Of a DNA stretch of 32,272 bases, positions 26,460 through 32,272 are shown piece by piece. This DNA is from Phycisphaerales bacterium (GTDB lineage: Bacteria; Planctomycetota; Phycisphaerae; Phycisphaerales; SM1A02), in NCBI GenBank assembly GCA_009692015.1, contig SIAB01000011.1:1-32272 (forward strand), written 5' to 3'. How positions within the stretch are numbered: position 1 is the stretch's first letter; each line of letters opens with the position of its first letter. The notes beneath the pieces were generated by a model. That model did not search any database. It saw only the letters and a program-made list of their open reading frames with translations, and was not told the origin of the DNA. A program made the translations under genes and the position numbers.

Positions 26460-26465
26460 TATGAT
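26460..26465 (+). promoter_or_regulatory. Putative -10 element of tRNA-Arg
   Basis: TATGAT within TTGCTATGATCC, ending 10 nt before the mature tRNA, identical in hexamer and distance to that of tRNA-Val. It has an extended -10 look (TGC before the hexamer) and no good -35. Confidence 0.55.
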
Positions 26466-26475
26466 CCGAAATCTC

Positions 26476-26549
26476 GCGGCCATAGCTCAACTGGATAGAG
26501 CACGAGCCTACGAAGCTCGGGGTTGCAGGTTCGAGTCCTGCTGGCCGCG
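26476..26549 (+). tRNA. tRNA-Arg (anticodon ACG)
   Basis: A 74-nt cloverleaf. The acceptor stem GCGGCCA pairs perfectly with TGGCCGC. The D arm is GCTC...GAGC, the anticodon stem CGAGC/GCTCG with loop CTACGAA gives anticodon ACG (A34 expected to become inosine), and the T arm is GCAGG-TTCGAGT-CCTGC. The discriminator is G, with no encoded CCA. A run of six T follows at 26554-26559 and may end transcription. Confidence 0.97.
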
Positions 26550-26579
26550 CTGCTTTTTTCCCGTTCCCAAGGAGGACCC

Positions 26580-28358
26580 GTGGCTACAAATCAAGAGTGT
26601 GCCCTTGCCTTCGCCGCGATCGCTGACCTTCTTGAAATCACCGGCGCAAATGCCTTCAAGGTCAACGCCTATCGCAAGGCGGCGCGGGTATGCGAAGACG
26701 AGTCGTCTGATCTTGGCAAGCTGGCACGCGAGACTCCCAAGCAACTGCGCGAAATCGAGGGGATAGGAGAAAGCACCGCGGCCAAGATCGTTGAGCTCGA
26801 AACCACGGGTCGCGTCGCCGAACTCGAGTCGCTGCGCGCCCAGATTCCAGCGGGATTGCCCCTGCTGCTGACGCTCGCGGGTCTGGGTCCAAAGACTGTG
26901 AAACTCTTGTGGGATGAGGCCAAGGTCACCAGTCTCGCCGAGCTCAAGTCAGCGATCGACTCTGGTGCGCTGGCCTCGATTCCGCGGATGGGCGGCAAGA
27001 CCATTGCGAACCTGCGCGAGGCGGTGGTTGCTCGAGAATCCGCAGCCGCCGGACCAACCCGCTATCGACTCGGCGAGGCGATCCCCCTGGCGCAGTCCAT
27101 CCTCAAGCGATTGGCCGATGCCAACGGTTCAATTCGCGTGGCCTTTGCGGGAAGCGCGCGGCGCGGTCGTGAGACCGTTGGGGATCTCGACCTGATCGTC
27201 GCCACCACCGATCCCACCGCGGCGCGGGCTGCGTTCTTGAATGGACCGAACATCGCCAAAGTGCTCGCGCAGGGCGACACCAAGTGCGCCGTGCAACTTG
27301 CCAGCGGCATCCAAGTGGATTTGCGAATCGTGACCGAAGCGGTCTTCGGCGCCACGCTGCTTTATTTCACCGGAAGCAAAGATCACAATATTTTTCTGCG
27401 TGAGCGGGCGATCGAGCGCGAGATGCGCCTCAATGAGTATGGTCTCTTTCGAAATCCCAGAGGATGGCCCGAGGGCAAAGAGCTTCCCCTCGTGGCCGCC
27501 ACCACCGAAGAGTCGATCTACGCCGCGCTCGACCTGCCCTGCTGGCCGCCCGAACTTCGCGAGACTTACACCAGTGACTTCACACAGGCTGTGCCGCGAC
27601 TGATTTCGCTTGCTGACATCCGCGCCGAGTTGCACGCTCACACCACGGCGAGCGACGGCGTGATGTCCATCCGCGAACTTGCAGAACTGGCGAAGTCGCG
27701 GGGATTTCACACCATCGCTGTGACGGATCACAGCAAGGCCAGCGCGCAAGCCAACGGACTTTCCGTCGAACGGCTGCTGCGTCACATCGAGGCGATCCGT
27801 GAAGCGGAAGTACAAGTCGGCGGCATCAGAATTCTTGCAGGGAGCGAGGTCGACATCCTCGCGGATGGTCGCCTCGACTATGACGACGCGACCCTTGCCG
27901 CTCTCGACATTGTGGTGGCGAGTCCGCACACCGCGCTCAAGCAGTCTCCCGAAGCGGCCACCACCCGGCTTCTCGCTGCGATTCGCCATCCACTCGTCCA
28001 CATCCTCGGTCACCCCACGGGCCGAATCATCCTCGGGCGCGAGGGACTCGCTCCCGACATGCAGGCAATCTGCACCGCAGCGGCGCAGTGCCAAACCGCG
28101 CTCGAAATCAACTGCCACTGGTCGCGGCTCGATCTGCGCGATAGCCATGTGCGGGCCGCCCTTTCGTTTGGTTGCTTGATTGCCATCGACTGCGATATCC
28201 ACTCCGCAGAAGATGCTGACAATCTGCAGTATGGGATCACAACCGCGCGGCGCGGTGGACTCATTCCAGATCACTGCGTCAACGCCTGGACCGCCGATGC
28301 ACTGCATGCCTGGCTTGGTCGCAAGCGATCAGGCGTCCGCTTGCCGCGCGACACCTGA
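26580..28358 (+). CDS. polX: DNA polymerase/3'-5' exonuclease PolX
   Basis: Family X repair polymerase with a C-terminal PHP nuclease, 592 aa. The GTG start at 26580 is chosen because AAGGAGG lies 4 nt upstream; the frame is open further upstream but runs into the tRNA. Residues 1-90 form the 8-kDa-like helical domain. Helix-hairpin-helix repeats follow (REIEGIGESTAAKI, LAGLGPKTVKLL). The nucleotidyltransferase motif GSARRGRETVGDLDLIVA near 191-208 has the metal-binding DLD. The PHP domain starts near 350 with ELHAHTTASDG, VTDHS, and later HILGHPTGRI, which are metal ligands. It probably acts in base-excision repair or gap filling. Confidence 0.95.
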   Translation: MATNQECALAFAAIADLLEITGANAFKVNAYRKAARVCEDESSDLGKLARETPKQLREIEGIGESTAAKIVELETTGRVAELESLRAQIPAGLPLLLTLAGLGPKTVKLLWDEAKVTSLAELKSAIDSGALASIPRMGGKTIANLREAVVARESAAAGPTRYRLGEAIPLAQSILKRLADANGSIRVAFAGSARRGRETVGDLDLIVATTDPTAARAAFLNGPNIAKVLAQGDTKCAVQLASGIQVDLRIVTEAVFGATLLYFTGSKDHNIFLRERAIEREMRLNEYGLFRNPRGWPEGKELPLVAATTEESIYAALDLPCWPPELRETYTSDFTQAVPRLISLADIRAELHAHTTASDGVMSIRELAELAKSRGFHTIAVTDHSKASAQANGLSVERLLRHIEAIREAEVQVGGIRILAGSEVDILADGRLDYDDATLAALDIVVASPHTALKQSPEAATTRLLAAIRHPLVHILGHPTGRIILGREGLAPDMQAICTAAAQCQTALEINCHWSRLDLRDSHVRAALSFGCLIAIDCDIHSAEDADNLQYGITTARRGGLIPDHCVNAWTADALHAWLGRKRSGVRLPRDT

Positions 28359-28367
28359 GCACTGCGC

Positions 28368-28373
28368 TAGGAT
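28368..28373 (+). promoter_or_regulatory. Possible -10 element of ffh
   Basis: GCGC-TAGGAT ending 10 nt before the ATG at 28384. No Shine-Dalgarno lies between, and no -35 at normal spacing. It would give a leader of only a few nucleotides. Confidence 0.3.
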
Positions 28374-28383
28374 CGCGGATTCA

Positions 28384-29844
28384 ATGTTCGATTCACTCAC
28401 CGACAAGCTCTCGAGCGCGATGCGATCCCTCACCGGTCGCGGTCGCATCTCAGAATCCAATGTGCGCGAGGCAATGGCTGCGATCGAGACCGCTCTGCTC
28501 GAAGCCGATGTCAATGGCGAAATCGTGAAGGCGTTCTGCGCCGAAGTGCTCGCCGAGGCACTTGGCAGCGAGGTCTTGCAAAGTTTGCGCCCAGAAGAGC
28601 AGATGATCGGCATCGTGCATCGTCGTCTCGTGGCTCTGATGGGATCAACCGCAGCGCGGCTCTCGTTTGTCGAGCCGGGTCCGACCGTGCTCATGTTGTG
28701 CGGACTTCAGGGGGCTGGAAAGACCACAACCTGCGGCAAACTGGCAGCTTGGATCGGCAAACGCGGCAAGAGCGTTCTGGTTGCGGCCTGTGATCTTCAG
28801 CGCCCTGCTGCCGTCGAACAATTGCGCGTGGTCATCGCCGGTGCGGCATCGGCATCCGCTGGCAGCCGGATCGCCTTCCATGGTGAACCAGATCAATGCC
28901 GCGAACATGGCGCCGCGGTCGGCAACGCAGTCGGGGTTGCACAGCGCGCGCTGGCGAAAGCGCGGACCGAACGATTCGATGTACTCATCGTCGATACCGC
29001 AGGACGACTGCACATCGACGATGCGCTGATGGGCGAGTTGGCAGCGATCGACAGCGCCATTGAGTCGCACGAGATTCTGCTGGTGGTCGATGCCATGACT
29101 GGTCAGGATGCCGTCAACAGCGCCAAGGCATTTCACGCGCGACTGAACATCGACGGGGTCATCCTCACCAAGTTGGATTCCGACACCCGTGGCGGCGCGG
29201 CCCTCAGTGTTCGGCGCGTGACGGGCGCTCCCGTGAAGTTCGTTGGGGTGAGTGAGAATTGGGATGGCATCGACGAGTTCGATCCGCAAAGAATGGCCGG
29301 TCGCATTTTGGGGATGGGTGATGTCGTCTCACTGGTCGAGAAAGTCCAAGGTCAGGTTGACGAGAAGGAAACCGCAGCGCTCGCCGAAAAGATGACGCGC
29401 GGGCAGATGGACATGGACGATTTCCTCGGACAACTGCGGTCACTCCGCCGCATGGGTCCGCTCAAGCAATTGCTCGGTCTTCTGCCCGGGGTCGGCTCGA
29501 TGGTCAAGGATGTCAATTTCGATGACACTCAATTTGACCGCATCGAGGGCATGATTCGTTCCATGACCAAGAAGGAACGCAAAGCCCCCACGCTCATCGA
29601 TCGCAGCCGCGTCAAACGCATCGCAGCAGGGAGCGGCACCAACGCCACAGAAGTCGGGCGGCTTACAAAGCAATTCGAGATGATGCAGAAGATGATGAAA
29701 CAGATGACCGGCGCGGGGATGGCAGGCAAGATGAACGCAATGCGCGAGATGGCCACAGGCGGTCGAGGCGGTGGAATCCCAGACATGGCAGCGGGTAAGG
29801 CCGAAGCAGCCAAGAGTCGCTTCAAGCAGCGACCACGGCGCTGA
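28384..29844 (+). CDS. ffh: Signal recognition particle protein Ffh (SRP54)
   Basis: SRP GTPase of 486 aa that binds 4.5S RNA and targets nascent membrane proteins to FtsY and the translocon. The N-terminus MFDSLTDKLSSAM is typical and decides the start. G1 is GLQGAGKTT at 107-115. DTAGRL (G3), TKLDSDTRGGAALS (G4 region) and the NG-domain closing loop follow. The Met-rich M domain covers about 330-486, with RSMTKKERKAP, the RNA-binding S-R-x-x-R-I-A-x-G-S-G pattern and QFEMMQKMMKQM. The C-terminal tail is Gly/Met/Arg-rich. It is convergent with the AI-2E-family permease gene, 12 bp apart. Confidence 0.96.
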   Translation: MFDSLTDKLSSAMRSLTGRGRISESNVREAMAAIETALLEADVNGEIVKAFCAEVLAEALGSEVLQSLRPEEQMIGIVHRRLVALMGSTAARLSFVEPGPTVLMLCGLQGAGKTTTCGKLAAWIGKRGKSVLVAACDLQRPAAVEQLRVVIAGAASASAGSRIAFHGEPDQCREHGAAVGNAVGVAQRALAKARTERFDVLIVDTAGRLHIDDALMGELAAIDSAIESHEILLVVDAMTGQDAVNSAKAFHARLNIDGVILTKLDSDTRGGAALSVRRVTGAPVKFVGVSENWDGIDEFDPQRMAGRILGMGDVVSLVEKVQGQVDEKETAALAEKMTRGQMDMDDFLGQLRSLRRMGPLKQLLGLLPGVGSMVKDVNFDDTQFDRIEGMIRSMTKKERKAPTLIDRSRVKRIAAGSGTNATEVGRLTKQFEMMQKMMKQMTGAGMAGKMNAMREMATGGRGGGIPDMAAGKAEAAKSRFKQRPRR

Positions 29845-29856
29845 GAACAGTTGGGC

Positions 29857-31158
29857 TCATCGTCGCCCCATGGGCAGCGGATCGGAAGAACGGCCGGCAG
29901 CCCAATTTCGGATCGCGGGCATGACCGTCTCCTTCATCAGGATCTTTGTGCAGGCAGCGACCGGAATCGCCAGCAGCATTCCGTAGAGACCAGCGACACT
30001 TGCACCAGCAAGCACCGCCACAAAGATCGAGACGGGCCCGAGATTCGTGGCGCGACCCGCAAAGATCGGCGTGAGCAGATAGCCCTCAATCGACTGCACG
30101 ATCACGAAGACGAGTGGCGGCCCACCGACGATCCAATACCAGGCCAGCCGATGCGATTCATCGATTGACAGCTGCGAAGCGGCAAGGAGCCCAACTGCTG
30201 GCAGGACGATCGCAGCACCCAGATAGGGAACGATGGACAGAAACCCGGCGAGCAGTCCAAGAGTCAGGGCGTAGGGCACGCCGTTGATGATCCAACCACC
30301 GGCGAACATCACACCCATCGCAGCGGCAATCAGAATTCTTCCGCGCACAAATCCTGCGACGGCCCGATCCATCTCGCGGGCGAGGCGAAAGATCTTCGGC
30401 TGATGAGTTGCAGGAACGAGCTCTCCAAGAAACTGGACCGCCGACGGGAATCCGACACTGAAGAACCAGAAATAGAATGGAATCAGGACCGCAGCGAAGA
30501 CGACCCCAGACAAATCAAGGAGTTTCCAGAGCGCGGACTGCGCAGTCGGGCTCATCAACGACGAAACGATGGATGGTTCAATCATCGAACCAGCGGCAAC
30601 TTTGACCGTGGGCTCTGGTACTGGCAGAGGACCGGTGATCTCGGGTGTGTGCGCCTTCGGTTCCACCGTTTCGATCCCCAGAAACTTTCGCGCGCGCTCA
30701 ACATCCGCCTGATAGTTCTCGGGAATGACCGCTTCGAGCTGATCGATCCAACCGTCGAACTGACCGGATCGCACACTTGTGACCACTTCGGAGGTCTGGC
30801 GGACGATGGTGGGAATGAAGATCAATCCCATCGCAACAACGCCAACTCCAAAGGTGGCCAGGATGAAACTGACCGCGAGCGACCGCGAGAGTCGCAGAAC
30901 GCGGCAGACCCAGCGCACCAGCGGTTCGACGAGGTAGGCCAGAGCGAAGGCCAAGAGGAGCGGCACGGTCACAAACCGCAGCGCATACCCCGCCCAGATC
31001 ACTCCGATGATCACCCCCACCACGAAGACATCGCGAACAGCCTGAACCTGCCAAACATGAATGCGGGCGAAGTCTGGTCCCTCGCTCAGGAAGCGGTCCT
31101 CTGCCTGGGAATCGCCCGCGCGGGGATTCTCTGATTGCTTTGGGGACTCTGGACTCAT
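29857..31158 (-). CDS. AI-2E transporter family (PerM/TqsA-like) membrane protein
   Basis: A 433-aa inner membrane protein. A hydrophilic N-terminus of about 40 residues is followed by helices at about 42-62 and 65-85 and then near 97-117. A periplasmic-type loop (about 120-215) comes next, and then a cluster of four to five helices to about 415. The stretch FVRGRILIAAAMGVMFAGG and GFLSIVPYLGAAIVLPAVG are the family signature (P-Y-L-G). Members have been linked to export of small molecules such as autoinducer-2, and to sodium/proton antiport; substrate cannot be inferred here. It starts 3 nt after the stop of the Minf_1886-family gene and is probably in its operon. Confidence 0.88.
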   Translation of the reverse strand: MSPESPKQSENPRAGDSQAEDRFLSEGPDFARIHVWQVQAVRDVFVVGVIIGVIWAGYALRFVTVPLLLAFALAYLVEPLVRWVCRVLRLSRSLAVSFILATFGVGVVAMGLIFIPTIVRQTSEVVTSVRSGQFDGWIDQLEAVIPENYQADVERARKFLGIETVEPKAHTPEITGPLPVPEPTVKVAAGSMIEPSIVSSLMSPTAQSALWKLLDLSGVVFAAVLIPFYFWFFSVGFPSAVQFLGELVPATHQPKIFRLAREMDRAVAGFVRGRILIAAAMGVMFAGGWIINGVPYALTLGLLAGFLSIVPYLGAAIVLPAVGLLAASQLSIDESHRLAWYWIVGGPPLVFVIVQSIEGYLLTPIFAGRATNLGPVSIFVAVLAGASVAGLYGMLLAIPVAACTKILMKETVMPAIRNWAAGRSSDPLPMGRR

Positions 31159-31161
31159 CGG

Positions 31162-31578
31162 TCAGCCATTGGTTCCAAGGACTTGCTTTCGCAGCCTCTG
31201 GGGTGAAAACACCTCATCAAAGTCGAACACCGACCGAAAATCATCGATTGAATCGGTGGGAGACTTCCGCAACACCCCCAATTCAATGAGCGCGAAGACG
31301 ATGCGCCCGAAATCGTCGGTTCGCTGCACATTCCAGCGGTGCAGCACCACCGGCGCCATGAGCCCGTACTGTTCGATCGCGTACTCGAGCAGCCCGAAGC
31401 AGAGCTGCTGCCCGCTGATATGCCGTTCGTCGATCGAGAGTTGGCTCGTTTCGACGAGGCCCGCCTCGGAAGCGCGACCAAATCCGTTCTGGACGAACTG
31501 CAAAGCTGCGATCGGGTAAGCCCCTGCCGCTATTCGCAGCGACGCGCCGTCGCCTTCATGCTTGTCTTTGCTGAGCAC
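31162..31578 (-). CDS. Minf_1886 family protein
   Basis: A 138-aa conserved protein of unknown function, recognised from the central pattern HISGQQLCFGLLEYAIEQYG followed by LM, a hydrophobic helix, HRWNVQRTDDFGRIVFALIE, and DFxxVFDFDEVF near the C-terminus. These features define the Minf_1886 family, which I know mainly from Planctomycetota, Verrucomicrobiota and relatives. No membrane segment or catalytic motif is evident. The start is a GTG with no Shine-Dalgarno but a TAATCT 6 nt upstream, which suggests a leaderless mRNA. It is followed after 3 nt by the AI-2E-family gene. Confidence 0.85.
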   Translation of the reverse strand: MLSKDKHEGDGASLRIAAGAYPIAALQFVQNGFGRASEAGLVETSQLSIDERHISGQQLCFGLLEYAIEQYGLMAPVVLHRWNVQRTDDFGRIVFALIELGVLRKSPTDSIDDFRSVFDFDEVFSPQRLRKQVLGTNG

Positions 31579-31584
31579 CGATAC

Positions 31585-31590
31585 AGATTA
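31585..31590 (-). promoter_or_regulatory. Putative -10 element of the Minf_1886 gene
   Basis: Minus-strand TAATCT (overlapping GATAAT), 6 nt before the GTG start. It shares the TAnnnT-N6-start layout with three other genes in the window. Confidence 0.4.
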
Positions 31591-31622
31591 TCCGAAAAGA
31601 GAGGAATCATGCGGCGCCGGTC

Positions 31623-31650
31623 TTGTGAGTACAAGCTTTCGCGTTACAAT
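31623..31650 (+). promoter_or_regulatory. Putative promoter of the OmpA-family lipoprotein gene
   Basis: TTGTGA, 16 nt, TACAAT. This is close to the sigma-70 consensus and leaves a leader of about 17 nt that holds the Shine-Dalgarno GGAGG (31663-31667), 6 nt before the ATG. Confidence 0.55.
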
Positions 31651-31673
31651 CCCCACCAACACGGAGGTTCTCT

Positions 31674-32272
31674 ATGAACGCATTGGAAGCGAAGTTTCGC
31701 ACAACATTCACTCGGACCACATCAGCCACGCACCTCGGCGCGCTTGCGGGGTGTCTCGCGCTCGCGGCGGTTGGATGCGTCCCTCAAGAAAAGTACAACG
31801 ACCTCGAACTTGCCTATCGCTCACAACAGCAGCAGTTGTTGAGAACGCAGGGCGATCTCGAAACCACGCGCGCGAATGAGTCGCAATTGAGATCGCAACT
31901 GGCGCAGGCCGCAGGCGACCTTTCGAGCCTCGAAGCGCTTCGAAAGGGGCAAAATGTAGATGTCGACAAACTTCTTGCCGACTACGAAGCGCTGCTGGCG
32001 AAGATCGGCAACATGAATGGCGGACCGCTGCCAGCCGAAGTCAATGCCGCGCTTGCCGCGCTCGCAGCGCAGTATCCAGATGTCTTGCAGTTTGACGAAC
32101 GCCGTGGAATGATCCGCTTCGCGGCGGACTTCACCTTCGATCCCGGCTCGGTCGGACTCAAGCAGAACGCCCTCTCTGTTCTCGACCAACTTGCAACGAT
32201 CCTGAATTCGGCCGAGGCGAGTTCATTCGAAGTGGTGGTTGTTGGACACACCGACAATGTTCCGATCAAGAA
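31674..32272 (+). CDS. OmpA/MotB-family outer-membrane lipoprotein, 3' partial
   Basis: Read directly from the ATG at 31674; the frame stays open to the window end (199 full codons). The N-terminus is a long lipoprotein signal with lipobox A-V-G-C35. A Gln/Glu/Leu-rich coiled coil (about 38-110) follows, then a short linker. From about residue 140 comes an OmpA C-terminal peptidoglycan-binding domain, recognised by IRFAADFTFDPGS and VVVVGHTDNVPIK, where the window ends. The family (Pal, OmpA, MotB) anchors the outer membrane or a complex to peptidoglycan through a diaminopimelate-binding Asp/Arg pair, of which only the first half is visible here. It is divergent from the Minf_1886 gene and has a good promoter and Shine-Dalgarno. 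Confidence 0.9.
   Translation, partial: MNALEAKFRTTFTRTTSATHLGALAGCLALAAVGCVPQEKYNDLELAYRSQQQQLLRTQGDLETTRANESQLRSQLAQAAGDLSSLEALRKGQNVDVDKLLADYEALLAKIGNMNGGPLPAEVNAALAALAAQYPDVLQFDERRGMIRFAADFTFDPGSVGLKQNALSVLDQLATILNSAEASSFEVVVVGHTDNVPIK

Noticed and set aside
26553-26559. T-run after tRNA-Arg as a proven intrinsic terminator
   Set aside because: No separate stem precedes it apart from the tRNA acceptor stem, and polX with its own Shine-Dalgarno follows 20 nt later, so read-through is equally likely.
27129-28307. 392-aa minus-strand frame inside polX
   Set aside because: It overlaps the PolX polymerase and PHP motifs, and no recognisable domain appears in its translation.
1-32272. CRISPR arrays, insertion sequences, prophage genes or attachment sites
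   Set aside because: No spaced direct repeats, transposase motifs, integrase or terminal inverted repeats were seen. Both tRNA genes are intact, with no duplicated 3' end nearby.

Overview
The window is a gene-dense stretch of a GC-rich bacterial chromosome with no gap above 300 bp. The gene set points to the Planctomycetota, most likely class Phycisphaerae. It includes a SigA-type sigma factor, an SMC protein with an acidic insert, a bacterial deoxyhypusine-synthase-like protein, a FlgI-domain lipoprotein, a Minf_1886-family protein and a WXG100-like/FtsK locus. This placement is inferred from protein families, not from a tree.

Layout. (1) 1-3144: the primary sigma factor (5' end outside the window) meets a convergent succinate-semialdehyde dehydrogenase gene. 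(2) 3176-8243: the most interesting block, four same-strand genes coding a WXG100-like helical-hairpin protein, a 206-aa helical protein with a W-E-G motif, a 72-aa overlapping small protein, and a 1308-aa membrane ATPase built like EccC/EssC of type VII secretion. I read it as a stripped-down type VII-like export locus, with none of the other known core components beside it. (3) 8282-14110: tRNA-Val, a FlgI-domain lipoprotein with a HEAT-like middle, and SMC. (4) 14130-18449: deoxyhypusine-synthase-like enzyme, a half-length asparaginase-like protein, a membrane protein, LysA and an SRPBCC protein. (5) 18472-19634, minus strand: PgsA and PgpA, two consecutive steps of phosphatidylglycerol synthesis. 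(6) 19759-26436: nuoJKLMN, the membrane-arm part of complex I, tightly overlapping and separated from nuoA-I. (7) 26476-29844: tRNA-Arg, PolX and Ffh. (8) 29857-32272: an AI-2E-family permease behind a Minf_1886-family gene, divergent from an OmpA-type lipoprotein that runs off the end.

Two styles of translation start occur side by side. Some genes have a good Shine-Dalgarno sequence (smc, the deoxyhypusine-synthase-like gene, polX, nuoK, the OmpA lipoprotein). Others have a TAnnnT hexamer exactly 6 nt before the start codon and no Shine-Dalgarno or leader, which suggests leaderless mRNAs (gabD, the WXG100-like gene, the asparaginase-like gene, the Minf_1886 gene). The two tRNA genes carry the same TATGAT hexamer exactly 10 nt before the mature 5' end, which supports reading these hexamers as -10 elements.
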